From: RGIG4034 sp045628945
GTDB lineage: Bacteria; Bacillota; Clostridia; Lachnospirales; Lachnospiraceae
Length of the DNA: 64,000 nucleotides
Assembly (NCBI GenBank): GCA_045628945.1
Contig: JAZQQG010000005.1
Coordinates: 51,072 to 115,071, forward strand
Reading direction: 5' to 3'
Notes under the pieces: generated by a model
Seen by the model: only the letters and a program-made list of their open reading frames with translations
Database searches by the model: none
What the model was told of the DNA's origin: nothing
Part shown: positions 7,636 through 15,469 of the stretch, in pieces
Numbering within the stretch: position 1 is the stretch's first letter
How the letters are laid out: each line of letters begins with the position of its first letter
Program-made: the position numbers and the translations under genes

Positions 7636-9174
7636 ATGAAGCTTAGCGAACTCGTTGCAAGACTGGACTATCGTATTGTGTCCGGTCCCACGACCTTAGA
7701 TTCCATAGAAATCGGAGAATTGATCTACGATACCCGTAAGGTAAGTGCGGATTGTTTTTTTGTCTGCATTCAGGGAACCGTATATGATGCGCACGATGCC
7801 ATCGAAGAAATCCTCGCCAAAGGCGCCCGTGCCGTTGCCATCGAGCACGAAATCGATGCACAGATTATGGCCGATCACCCGGAGGTGGTTTTCCTTGCTT
7901 GCAAGAACAATCGTCTGACCTTGGCCATTACTGCCGCCGCATACTTTGGCTACCCTGCGGAGAAGCTTACCACCATCGGAATTACCGGAACAAAGGGGAA
8001 AACCACCACTTCCTTTATGTTGCGTGAGATTCTTCACCGCGCCGGTTTCTCCACCGGTCTTATCGGTACCATCGGTGCCTGGATTAACGAGGAAAAAACC
8101 AAAACGGCTAACACCACCCCCGAAAGCTACGAATTGCAGCGACTCTTCGCCGAGATGGTGAAGGCAGGCTGTACGCACTGTATCATGGAGGTCTCCAGTC
8201 AGGGTCTTAAGATGAGTCGTGTGGCAGGTTTTACGTTCGATGTCGGGGTATTTACGAATTTCAGTGCCGATCATATCGGCCCCAACGAGCATGAATCCAT
8301 GGAAGAATACCTCTACTGCAAGAGTCTGCTCTTCCGCCAGTGTAAACACGGCTTTGTCAATACGGACGATGCGTCCGCCCTTGGTGCGGTAAAAGACCAT
8401 ACCTGTGCGCTTTCCGCCTACGGACTGGAATACGAAAGTCCCGCTCTTCAGGATTCTTCTTTTGCCGGAAAGGAGATCTGCATTGCGGAAAATATTACCT
8501 ATACCAATGCCGACGGAATCCTGGGAATGGGCTTCGATGCCATCTCCTCCACGGGGGAAATGACGCATATCGCTACAAATGTACCCGGTCGTTTCAGCGT
8601 GTATAACGCGCTGGCCGCCTTCAATGTGGCCAAATACCTGGGGATTGATACTTCTGTAATTCTCTCCGCTCTCTCCGATGTGCATGTGCGTGGGCGCGTA
8701 GAAATGGTTCCGGTATCGGATCGTTTCACGGTAATGATTGACTATGCACACAACGAAGCTAGTGTTGAAAGCCTGTTAACCACAATTCTTGCTTATCATC
8801 CGAAGCGAATTGTCTGTGTCTATGGCGGTGGCGGCAACCGTTCCAAGCTCCGCCGTTATGCAATGGGTGAGCTGTGCGGTAAAATGGCGGATCTCTCCAT
8901 TCTGACTGCGGACAATCCCAGAGATGAAGAGATTGCTTCCATCAATGAGGATATCAAGGTTGGTCTATCGAAGAGTAACGGTCGCTACATCGAGATCGAG
9001 GACCGCAAGGAGGCCATCCTCTACAGCATCGAGCATGCCGAAGATGGCGACATCATCATTCTTCTCGGTAAAGGCCACGAGGACTACCAGGAGATTAAGG
9101 GTGTCAAATATCATTTCAGCGAGCGCGAGGTGCTGGAAGAATATATTGCAACGAAGCAAAAAGCTTCGGTGTAG
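7636..9174 (+). CDS. murE: UDP-MurNAc-tripeptide synthetase, meso-DAP type
   Basis: 512 residues from the ATG at 7636, chosen because GGAGAAAG lies about nine bases upstream. An in-frame TTG at 7621 is less likely. The cytosolic ligase adds the third amino acid to UDP-MurNAc-Ala-Glu using ATP. The P-loop GTKGKTTT is at 118-125, NTTPES and the carbamylated-Lys region YLYCKSLLF follow, and DNPR at 426-429 is the signature of meso-diaminopimelate specificity. This agrees with dapF directly upstream. GKGHEDYQ near the C-terminus is also typical. Another Mur ligase, murF, is at 21750-23156 in a separate operon. Confidence 0.95.
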   Translation: MKLSELVARLDYRIVSGPTTLDSIEIGELIYDTRKVSADCFFVCIQGTVYDAHDAIEEILAKGARAVAIEHEIDAQIMADHPEVVFLACKNNRLTLAITAAAYFGYPAEKLTTIGITGTKGKTTTSFMLREILHRAGFSTGLIGTIGAWINEEKTKTANTTPESYELQRLFAEMVKAGCTHCIMEVSSQGLKMSRVAGFTFDVGVFTNFSADHIGPNEHESMEEYLYCKSLLFRQCKHGFVNTDDASALGAVKDHTCALSAYGLEYESPALQDSSFAGKEICIAENITYTNADGILGMGFDAISSTGEMTHIATNVPGRFSVYNALAAFNVAKYLGIDTSVILSALSDVHVRGRVEMVPVSDRFTVMIDYAHNEASVESLLTTILAYHPKRIVCVYGGGGNRSKLRRYAMGELCGKMADLSILTADNPRDEEIASINEDIKVGLSKSNGRYIEIEDRKEAILYSIEHAEDGDIIILLGKGHEDYQEIKGVKYHFSEREVLEEYIATKQKASV

Positions 9175-9585
9175 TGTAAAAGCCCGGCGTCGCGGGTATG
9201 AAGAATTCCTTGCTTGTTGTACTCGCCTAGAGGGACTACGTATTCCGGCCCATTTTATTGGTACCGACCACGTCGGCAGAGACTCACATCCGCGGCGCCT
9301 GTTTTTACGAACATCCTTTTTTGCTATAGTATCATCATAAATGCCTTTCGTTGGTTTTCACCGTCATATCGTGTGCCCACCTGGTGGTGCGACTCATTTC
9401 TTTATTGTCTGTTATTTATCCTGCTTTTTTCTTAATGTTCTTCTTTTTCATAATTTTTCTACTGATTCCCTCACCTTAACACCTCAATACTGTCAAGTCA
9501 CATTATGAAAAGTTCTCCCAGTGCATAGTACCATTTTTAGTTGCAATCAAAAAATAAATATAGTATCTTAAAAAAGGAGATTTCT
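9175..9585. other. Intergenic stretch without recognisable gene
   Basis: About 410 bases between murE and hicA. The frames here are short and T-rich, with no convincing ribosome binding site, and the composition drifts to AT-rich toward hicA. A small GC hairpin just after murE lacks a T-tract. TTGCAA-N17-TATCTT at 9541-9569 lies so close to the hicA ribosome binding site that it is doubtful as a promoter. Nothing else was supported. Confidence 0.5.
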
Positions 9586-9846
9586 ATGCCGAATTGGAAA
9601 GTTACCGAAGAGAAATTCAAGGCGTTGTGCTATGGCATTTCATACGCGGACGCCGAAAGTTTACTTAAACATTACGGTTATTCAATTGACACAAAAGGAA
9701 AAACCAGCGGTTCGCGCATCCGATTTGTATGTGAAGGTCACAACAGTATTCTGTTGCACAAGCCACATCCGCAAAAAGAACTGAAAGATTACGTCATTAA
9801 GCAACTGCATGACACCTTTGAACAGGAGGGATTTTGGAATGAGTAA
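9586..9846 (+). CDS. hicA: HicA-family mRNA interferase toxin
   Basis: 86 residues from the ATG at 9586 (AAGGAGA six bases before); an upstream in-frame ATG-like start at 9541 has no ribosome binding site. The small double-stranded-RNA-binding-like fold is recognised from GSRIRFV followed by the conserved His in EGHNSILLHKPHP and the final KDYVIKQL helix. Members cleave translated mRNA when freed from the HicB partner. The stop overlaps the hicB start by eight bases, giving the usual toxin-antitoxin order and coupled translation. Confidence 0.85.
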   Translation: MPNWKVTEEKFKALCYGISYADAESLLKHYGYSIDTKGKTSGSRIRFVCEGHNSILLHKPHPQKELKDYVIKQLHDTFEQEGFWNE

Positions 9847-10177
9847 TACATTAGAATATAAAGGATATGTTGGTAGCATTGAATTTTCTGAGTCCGATTC
9901 CATTTTTTACGGAAAAGTGCAAGGAATTCGGACATTGATTTCCTATGAGGGAGACAGTGCCAGCGAACTGATTGCCGACTTCCGACAAGCTATTGATGAT
10001 TATCTCTCGCTTTGTCAGTCCCGGGGAACCGCACCCGAGCGTGCTTACAAAGGCACCTTCAACATCCGTATTTCTCCGGAGTTACACAAGAGTGCCGCTC
10101 TTTACGCCTATTCTCACAAAATATCACTCAATGCCGTTGTGGAAAATGCGTTATCGAATTATGTTATGCAGGCATAA
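9839..10177 (+). CDS. hicB: HicB-family antitoxin
   Basis: 112 residues starting at the ATG at 9839, overlapping the end of hicA. AACAGGAGG provides the ribosome binding site inside hicA. Residues 1-60 form the partial RNase-H-like HicB domain (YKGYVGSIEFSESDSIFYGKV, ending in DDYLSLC). The last 45 residues (FNIRISPELHKSAALYAYSHKISLN) are a ribbon-helix-helix DNA-binding domain, so the protein can both neutralise HicA and repress the pair. A strong hairpin terminator follows five bases after the stop. Confidence 0.85.
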   Translation: MSNTLEYKGYVGSIEFSESDSIFYGKVQGIRTLISYEGDSASELIADFRQAIDDYLSLCQSRGTAPERAYKGTFNIRISPELHKSAALYAYSHKISLNAVVENALSNYVMQA

Positions 10178-10182
10178 AAACA

Positions 10183-10214
10183 GGCGCGTGAAAATGTTTC
10201 GATTTTCACGCGCC
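10183..10214. terminator. Bidirectional terminator between hicB and the foldase-like lipoprotein gene
   Basis: GGCGCGTGAAAA (10183-10194) pairs perfectly with TTTTCACGCGCC (10203-10214) around an 8-base loop. T-rich DNA follows on the plus side and a run of A precedes it, so it can end both convergent transcripts. Confidence 0.85.
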
Positions 10215-10250
10215 TTACTTATTTAACCGGCTAATCTATCTTGTTCTTTT

Positions 10251-11495
10251 TTATTCTGCCTGGGTCTCTTCCGCACCGGCTTCCACCTCAGCATCGGAAT
10301 CGGCAGCACCAAATACGGCATTCTCACGAATCAAACGAAGCACCTTGCTCACCATAACATAGTCACGGAAATCGGTATCGCCGAAGTCGGTCAGGAATTC
10401 ATTCTTATCCGTGTAACCATAGCTTTCCATTGTTATCTGCGCTTCTGCATCCAATGCTTCATCGCTTAAATCAATGCCTTCCTTATCGGCAATGGTCTCT
10501 AAGATGAGGTACTGCTTGGCAAAGTTCGTTGCAACCTCGATAATCTGCTGCTCGAATGCAGGAATATCCATACCGAACATGTAATATACGAAGGTCTCAA
10601 GATCTACCTGATAATAGTAGGTTGCATAGTACTCATAGTAGTTTGCCTGGCTCTGGAAGAAAGAAGCAATCAACTTCTCGGGAGGCGTCTGGCACTCAGA
10701 GTTCTCAAGCAGATATGCCACTATCGCATCTTCAACCGCCATATCGTAATCGGTCTGTGCATCCTCTTCCAGATAGGTACGCACCTCGTCGATCAAGGCA
10801 TCCACATTATCATAACCAAGCTCCTTGGCAACATCCTCGTTTAACTCGGTAGGAACATGAGAACGGGTTGCGGAATCAATCATAACGGTAAAGGTCGCAG
10901 TCTTACCGGCAAGTTCCTCATAATAATTCTGAGGGAATACACAGTCGATTGCCTTGGTCTCGCCGACCTTCATACCAACCATTCCGGCCTCCAGATCGGG
11001 AATAAAGCCGTTGGAGCCAAGCTCGGTATCCCAGAGCTCACCCTCTTGCGTGCTTCCGCCATCGAACACTTCGCCATCCATGGTACCAACGCAGGTAAAG
11101 TACACATAATCTCCTTCTTCGACAACGGTACCCTCTGCAAGGTCTTCATCGGTTGCTGCCGAAGGAAGCACATTCAGCTCAATGAAATCGTTCAGTGTCT
11201 CCTCCGTGATCTCTTCCTTCACTGCATCAATCGGAATTCCCATGTAATCGCACAGAGACGTTACGTACTTCAAAGTATCCTCATCGGCAAGATTGTAATC
11301 GGTATCCATCGTTGCATAAGCACAGGTAAAGCTTGCTCCGGTCGAAGTTGCTTCCTGTCCCTCATTCTCACCCGATACAATCGTTGTATTCGCGTCATTC
11401 GTCGCAGGTGCAGCGCTTTTCTTCTTGGTTCCGCATCCTGCCAACATAGATACACTCATGCATACCACAAGTGCCATAGCAATTCTCTTTTTCAT
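10251..11495 (-). CDS. Lipoprotein with FKBP and trigger-factor-like domains (extracytoplasmic foldase)
   Basis: 414 residues from the ATG at 11495, which has CGGAGG upstream; longer in-frame starts lack this. The N-terminus is a lipoprotein signal (MKKRIAMAL to LAGCG), so the protein is anchored outside the membrane. A low-complexity Ala/Thr/Asn linker follows, then an FKBP-type peptidyl-prolyl isomerase domain (VVEEGDYVYF, FIPDLEAGMVGMKVGETK, about residues 110-215). The remainder resembles the helical C-terminal substrate-binding arms of trigger factor. The Tyr-rich stretch near the middle of the arm is unusual. It probably helps secreted proteins fold. It is convergent with hicAB. Confidence 0.82.
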   Translation of the reverse strand: MKKRIAMALVVCMSVSMLAGCGTKKKSAAPATNDANTTIVSGENEGQEATSTGASFTCAYATMDTDYNLADEDTLKYVTSLCDYMGIPIDAVKEEITEETLNDFIELNVLPSAATDEDLAEGTVVEEGDYVYFTCVGTMDGEVFDGGSTQEGELWDTELGSNGFIPDLEAGMVGMKVGETKAIDCVFPQNYYEELAGKTATFTVMIDSATRSHVPTELNEDVAKELGYDNVDALIDEVRTYLEEDAQTDYDMAVEDAIVAYLLENSECQTPPEKLIASFFQSQANYYEYYATYYYQVDLETFVYYMFGMDIPAFEQQIIEVATNFAKQYLILETIADKEGIDLSDEALDAEAQITMESYGYTDKNEFLTDFGDTDFRDYVMVSKVLRLIRENAVFGAADSDAEVEAGAEETQAE

Positions 11496-11590
11496 TTTTA
11501 CCTCCGTCCGCATATATCGCGGGCATACTATTTTGGCCAAAATCTTTCGTGCGGCAACACGCTCGCCCGGAAAACATCGGCAACACGTCA

Positions 11591-11599
11591 TTTATACCA
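11591..11599 (-). promoter_or_regulatory. Extended minus 10 promoter for the foldase-like lipoprotein
   Basis: On the minus strand TGGTATAAA is an extended minus 10 element, with a weak TTTTAA 17 bases upstream. The leader to the ATG at 11495 would be about 90 bases. Confidence 0.4.
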
Positions 11600-11662
11600 C
11601 ATTTGGCCACCTATTAAAAGTGAAAAGGAGCGATTTTACAAAAAAATCACAATTTCCCACCC

Positions 11663-11691
11663 TTGAAACAACCGCGAAAAAATGATACAAT
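11663..11691 (+). promoter_or_regulatory. Sigma-A promoter for the gene at 11740
   Basis: TTGAAA (11663-11668) and TACAAT (11686-11691) are spaced by exactly 17 bases and lie about 50 bases before the ATG at 11740. Confidence 0.65.
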
Positions 11692-11739
11692 TCGACTTGC
11701 AGTGTTTTCTGCATAAGATTTGTGTCGGAGGTATAAGAC

Positions 11740-12222
11740 ATGCCATTGCCCGTTACTATTATTTTAATTGTATTAGCCGTATTGTTATTAATTCTCATTG
11801 GTTTATATATCCTGGGAAGAAGACTTCAGAAGAAGCAGAATGCACAGCAGGCTCAGATTGAGCAGTACAAGCAGCAGGTAACCATGCTCGTCATCGACAA
11901 GAAAAAGATGAAGATGAAGGAAGCCGGGCTTCCCGCTCAGGTAATGGAACAGACTCCTAAAATGATGCGGAACTCCAAGCTTCCCATCATTAAGGCAAAG
12001 ATTGGTCCCCAGATTCTTTCTCTGGTATGCGATGCGAAGATTTTCGATATGGTACCCGTTAAGAAGGAAGTAAAGGCCACCATCAGCGGTATCTACGTAA
12101 CCGAGGTGAAGGGTGTTCGCGGTCCTCTTCCTGTGGTAGAAGGCAAGAAAAAGAAGAAGTCCCGCTACGCGAAGATGATTGACAAGCTTCAGGAGAAGGC
12201 AGGCGCTAAGCCCTTAAAGTAA
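11740..12222 (+). CDS. Small membrane-anchored protein of unknown function
   Basis: 160 residues. One N-terminal hydrophobic helix (residues 4-26, followed by GRRLQKK) anchors it with the bulk in the cytosol. A Gln/Lys-rich coil (30-60) leads to a compact basic domain that includes PIIKAKIGPQILSLVCDAKIF. The C-terminus is highly Lys-rich (KKKKKSRYAKM). I have a general impression of similar proteins in Lachnospiraceae but no named family. GGAGG lies upstream of the start. The gene is monocistronic, with its own promoter at 11663 and a terminator at 12274. The many lysines could suit membrane-surface or nucleic-acid contact, but that is only inference. Confidence 0.7.
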   Translation: MPLPVTIILIVLAVLLLILIGLYILGRRLQKKQNAQQAQIEQYKQQVTMLVIDKKKMKMKEAGLPAQVMEQTPKMMRNSKLPIIKAKIGPQILSLVCDAKIFDMVPVKKEVKATISGIYVTEVKGVRGPLPVVEGKKKKKSRYAKMIDKLQEKAGAKPLK

Positions 12223-12273
12223 TCCGTTCTTTTTCGGATTTGTCATTTTTGTTTATAATTTTGCATAAAAAAA

Positions 12274-12295
12274 GAAGGTCCCGTGAAGGGCCTTC
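12274..12295. terminator. Intrinsic terminator
   Basis: GAAGGTCC (12274-12281) pairs with GGGCCTTC (12288-12295, one G-T pair) and is flanked by A-run and T-run. It can end both the plus gene at 12222 and the minus gene ending at 12325. Confidence 0.8.
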
Positions 12296-12324
12296 TTTTT
12301 TCTTGTAGTAAAATCTGACTGCCA

Positions 12325-13716
12325 TTATTCCGCAAGAATATCTGCATAACAGACCAACGTAACATTTCCAAGCTGATGTGCCTGTTCAATACATCCTTTG
12401 GTAAATCCGGCTTTTGAAAAAAGATAATAATGTTTATTCCGGTGGTGAAACAGCATACTACGATCAACTAATTTTTGCAAAACATCCAAATCAACTTTCT
12501 CATTTCTCCACTTGCATTCTGCAAAGATAGCATTTTCATTGTCCTGCTCTCCAACCAGGTCAATCTCCTCCTGACGCTTGTTGACAGGATCATTTCCCCA
12601 CCAACGCCCCAGTGACGCAAACTCTACCGGCATACGTCCTGCAAGAAGTTGGTTCCACAAGTACTGCGCACATATATCTTCAAAAACACGCCCCATATAA
12701 TCATTCAGTTGTGCCTCAATTCTCCGATAGACCGGTTCCGTCGCTCCACGCACAATCATTGAATTATTCTCCAGCACAAAGCGATACCAGAATCGAAACA
12801 TATTATCTTCAATCGAGTAAATAGATTTCTTTGACTCTTTCTCCCCATATGGCGTTTCTTTTTTTATAATTCCGAGATCGATTAGGCTATTCAAGTATCG
12901 TGCGCATACATTCGTATTCTCTCCAACCTTCGTCGAAATCTCCGCCATACGGGAATGGCCGGTCGCAATAGCGGATATGACAGCCGTATAAATGGCAGGC
13001 TCTCTTACCTCTTGCTTTAGTAGGTTCATCGGTTCCTCATACAAAAAAGACATCGGATTCAGAAATGTCTTCTTTACATTCTCTTCGACGCTCATTGTAT
13101 CTTCCATTTGCAATAAATACTGCGGGGTACCGCCCACGATTCCATACACAATTGCCTTGTCTTCATCGGACATCTTTTTCAGATATTGACAGCATTCCTC
13201 AAAACTAAATGGTACAATTTTCATTTGTGCAGTTCGCCGACCATACAAAGGCGCTTTGTAGGATAAAACCTGGTCCTCCATATATGACATTGATGATCCA
13301 CACAAAATAATCATCAATTTTGACGTCCCTTTATTTTTGTCAACTAACATTTGTAGCGTAGACGCCAAGCCATTGGCTCCCCTGGCCACATAAGGATATT
13401 CATCGATTGCCAGAATCACCCGTTCCTTCTCTGCGATTCGAAACACATACTCCAAGGCAGCCTGATAGGATGCAAAATACGAATCCGGCTGATTCATATC
13501 TCCATATTCCCAAATGCTTTTACTGAGATTCTCAAGATTCTGCTTTTCGTTACTTTCTACTCCCATGAAATAGATGGATTTTTTATCACCGATAAAATGA
13601 TTAATCAATTCCGTTTTTCCCACCCGTCGGCGGCCGTATATAACAACAAATTCAAAACGATCGGATTGATATAGCCGTTCTAATTCCTTGAGTTCTCTTT
13701 CTCTTCCTATGAACAT
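12325..13716 (-). CDS. AAA+ ATPase with DUF234 nuclease-like C-terminus
   Basis: 463 residues from the ATG at 13716 (AGGAGG seven bases upstream); six further N-terminal codons are possible but lack this spacing. The N-terminal archaeal-type ATPase domain has Walker A GRRRVGKTELI (about 34-44), Walker B ILAIDEYP and a GSS sensor. A winged-helix segment follows, and then the DUF234 domain with EIDLV and ECKW near the C-terminus, a PD-(D/E)XK-like arrangement. The family is common in anaerobes and often linked to mobile or defence loci; its role is unproven. The region upstream holds several TTGACTA half-sites. Neighbouring genes are unrelated, so this may be a horizontally gained single gene. 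Confidence 0.85.
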   Translation of the reverse strand: MFIGRERELKELERLYQSDRFEFVVIYGRRRVGKTELINHFIGDKKSIYFMGVESNEKQNLENLSKSIWEYGDMNQPDSYFASYQAALEYVFRIAEKERVILAIDEYPYVARGANGLASTLQMLVDKNKGTSKLMIILCGSSMSYMEDQVLSYKAPLYGRRTAQMKIVPFSFEECCQYLKKMSDEDKAIVYGIVGGTPQYLLQMEDTMSVEENVKKTFLNPMSFLYEEPMNLLKQEVREPAIYTAVISAIATGHSRMAEISTKVGENTNVCARYLNSLIDLGIIKKETPYGEKESKKSIYSIEDNMFRFWYRFVLENNSMIVRGATEPVYRRIEAQLNDYMGRVFEDICAQYLWNQLLAGRMPVEFASLGRWWGNDPVNKRQEEIDLVGEQDNENAIFAECKWRNEKVDLDVLQKLVDRSMLFHHRNKHYYLFSKAGFTKGCIEQAHQLGNVTLVCYADILAE

Positions 13717-13759
13717 CACAATACCTCCTCTCAATATCCACTATATTCCCTCCTTTTGT

Positions 13760-13796
13760 TTTAGTCAAGTATAATTGACTAAACTATGTTTGACTA
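13760..13796. promoter_or_regulatory. TTGACTA half-site cluster upstream of the ATPase gene
   Basis: TTTAGTCAA (13760-13768) and TTGACTAAA (13775-13783) form a perfect 9-base inverted repeat around gtataa. A further TTGACTA follows at 13790-13796. On the minus strand TATACT sits inside the loop region, so a bound repressor would cover the minus 10 box of the ATPase gene. Confidence 0.45.
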
Positions 13797-13836
13797 TACT
13801 TTTTTAATTCAACTCTCCAATTTCGTCAAAACAAAA

Positions 13837-13870
13837 AACAGTCAAAAATGGTTACCCATTCTTGACTGTT
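13837..13870 (-). terminator. Intrinsic terminator of the DUF1934 gene
   Basis: AACAGTCAA (13837-13845) pairs with TTGACTGTT (13862-13870). In the minus direction the stem is followed by TTTTTTG. It lies 46 bases after the DUF1934 stop. Confidence 0.7.
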
Positions 13871-13915
13871 CCTCAAGCATAACTCTCCCCAGTTCTTACT
13901 AATCACCGATTCTAT

Positions 13916-14362
13916 TCAGGAGAAAAATGTCTTTGCAAGTGCTTTATCCTTGACCTCAATGTCGATCTTACAATCGGCATGGTGCTCATAATTCAGTTCG
14001 AGGGCATACTCCACATGCACCTTCATGGAATTCTCCTCGCGTTTTACCTGATAGTTGGAGGTATCGATTCCGATCATAATACTGCCAAACGGGGTAGAAT
14101 AACTGGTCAGATTCTTCTCATTTTTTGTAAAGAGCATCTGTACATTCACCGCACCGCGCTTCAGAATATTCATCTCCTCTTCCCCGATTCGAATCACATT
14201 CTTGGTGGCGCCTTCCATGCCCTCCATCACTTCATCATAGACAACATAGCTGTTGCCGCCCTTATCATAGAACGTCGCCGGCGTAATCACTTCCACCTTC
14301 TCCGCTTCCGGATCCTGGCTGAACTGAAGTCCTTTGATCGATATCAATACGTCTTTTTGCAT
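13916..14362 (-). CDS. DUF1934 domain-containing protein
   Basis: 148 residues from the ATG at 14362, with GAGGAG upstream. The calycin-like beta-barrel family DUF1934 is recognised from the repeated strands: DVLISIKGLQ, YVVYDEVMEG, NVIRIGEEEMNILKRG and SMKVHVEYALELN. Members are small cytosolic proteins of Firmicutes with unknown function. A good sigma-A promoter overlaps that of the divergent DUF4430 gene, and a terminator follows, so it is monocistronic. Confidence 0.85.
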   Translation of the reverse strand: MQKDVLISIKGLQFSQDPEAEKVEVITPATFYDKGGNSYVVYDEVMEGMEGATKNVIRIGEEEMNILKRGAVNVQMLFTKNEKNLTSYSTPFGSIMIGIDTSNYQVKREENSMKVHVEYALELNYEHHADCKIDIEVKDKALAKTFFS

Positions 14363-14384
14363 TCTTCTTTCTCCTCGTAGGTAC

Positions 14385-14413
14385 ACTATATCTCATTCAT
14401 TGTTTTTTTGCAA
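14385..14413 (-). promoter_or_regulatory. Sigma-A promoter of the DUF1934 gene
   Basis: On the minus strand TTGCAA (14408-14413) and TATAGT (14385-14390) are 17 bases apart. The expected leader is only about 16 bases. It overlaps the divergent promoter at 14400-14428. Confidence 0.6.
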
Positions 14414-14428
14414 ATACCATGCTATGAT
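14400..14428 (+). promoter_or_regulatory. Sigma-A promoter of the DUF4430/ECF pair
   Basis: TTGTTT (14400-14405) and TATGAT (14423-14428) are separated by 17 bases, about 48 bases before the ATG at 14476. Confidence 0.55.
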
Positions 14429-14475
14429 GCTAACGAAACAACTACCCGATTTTCAAAGAATTCATGGAGCATTCT

Positions 14476-14886
14476 ATGTCTCAAACAATCAAGAAAAATC
14501 TGCGACTCATCCTCGCCGCCCTCGCGCTGGTTCTGCTGGCCGTCGGCTTCCTGATGATCTATATTCGTTTCCGCCCCAAGCCCGTTGCGGGTTCCAAAAC
14601 CATCACGGTTACCGTTACCCACGGGGACGCAACCGTTCGCGAATGGCACCTTACGACAGACGAGGAATACCTTCGTCCTGCCGTAGAAGAGCCCTTGGGC
14701 CTGAAAGGCGAGCAGTCAACCTACGGACTGTATATCAAAGTCATCGACGGTGAACGGGCCGATTACGACCTGGACAATGCTTACTGGAGCATCTACGTCG
14801 ATGGGGAATACTCGAATTACGGAGCCGACTCTCTTGTGCTTCGGGACGGAGGAAAATATGACTTCATCTACACCCTCGTCCGCTAA
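14476..14886 (+). CDS. Membrane-anchored DUF4430 (transcobalamin C-terminal-like) protein
   Basis: 136 residues from the ATG at 14476, picked because GGAG lies six bases upstream; an in-frame ATG at 14464 has no such site. One hydrophobic helix (about 11-33) anchors the protein, with no lipobox Cys. The outer domain matches DUF4430, as in transcobalamin and related ligand-binding proteins: YGLYIKVIDGERADY, AYWSIYVDGEYS and the closing GGKYDFIYT. The last 29 bases overlap the start of the ECF S-component gene, so the two are translationally coupled and probably work together as ligand-binding and transport parts. Confidence 0.78.
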   Translation: MSQTIKKNLRLILAALALVLLAVGFLMIYIRFRPKPVAGSKTITVTVTHGDATVREWHLTTDEEYLRPAVEEPLGLKGEQSTYGLYIKVIDGERADYDLDNAYWSIYVDGEYSNYGADSLVLRDGGKYDFIYTLVR

Positions 14887-15469
14887 AAGAAAACGCTTCC
14901 CTCTGACCATCCGGGATATCGCCTTAGTCGGAATGATGACGGCGACCTTGGAGGTGGTGAAGGTTGCGCTTCTGTTTTTACCCAATATTGAACTCGTAAC
15001 GCTGCTCATTATGCTCTATACCTATTTCTTCGGGTATCGGGCTCTATTAGCGGTATTCTGCTGGATTTTCGTTGAGATGGTCCTCTACGGTCCGGGACTT
15101 TGGTGGATTATGTATCTCTACATCTGGCCGCTTCTGTATCTTACGGTCTGGCTGATTCACCGGTTTCTGCGGAAAGCTTCCTCTTCCGATTCCGGGGCAT
15201 CGACTGCGCGAAGCTCAAGTCCTGCGAATTATCACGTATTCCTTTATACGATTGTCGCAGGGTTCTACGGCCTTACCTTCGGTGCTGTCTGTGCGATTCC
15301 GTACTTCTTTATCGGCGGATGGACCATGGCCTTCACCTGGTGGGTTGCGGGAATCCCCTATGACCTGCTTCATTTCGTCGGCAACGTCGTAGGATGTCTC
15401 CTTCTCTGGAAGCCGTTGAATCTTCTACTTTGCAGACTTACCGTCCAACTGAATCTTCATAATGATTGA
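14858..15469 (+). CDS. ECF transporter S component
   Basis: 203 residues starting at the ATG at 14858, preceded by GGAGG. Five or six membrane helices and the N-terminal LTIRDIALVGMMTATLEVVK, followed by LVTLLIMLYTYFFGYRALLA, are typical of substrate-binding S subunits of energy-coupling-factor vitamin transporters. No ATPase or T component is nearby, so it would share a central ECF module (group II). Pairing with a DUF4430 protein points to a cobalamin-like or other vitamin ligand, but this is inference. The 3' end overlaps the convergent gntR-like gene by 45 bases. Confidence 0.82.
   Translation: MTSSTPSSAKRKRFPLTIRDIALVGMMTATLEVVKVALLFLPNIELVTLLIMLYTYFFGYRALLAVFCWIFVEMVLYGPGLWWIMYLYIWPLLYLTVWLIHRFLRKASSSDSGASTARSSSPANYHVFLYTIVAGFYGLTFGAVCAIPYFFIGGWTMAFTWWVAGIPYDLLHFVGNVVGCLLLWKPLNLLLCRLTVQLNLHND

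Noticed and set aside
7696..8751. Long open frame antisense to murE (351 codons)
   Set aside because: It is the mirror of a clear murE with conserved motifs, has no ribosome binding site and no family resemblance.
9541..9569. TTGCAA-N17-TATCTT as the hicA promoter
   Set aside because: The predicted start would fall within the ribosome binding site, leaving no leader; the true promoter is probably further upstream.
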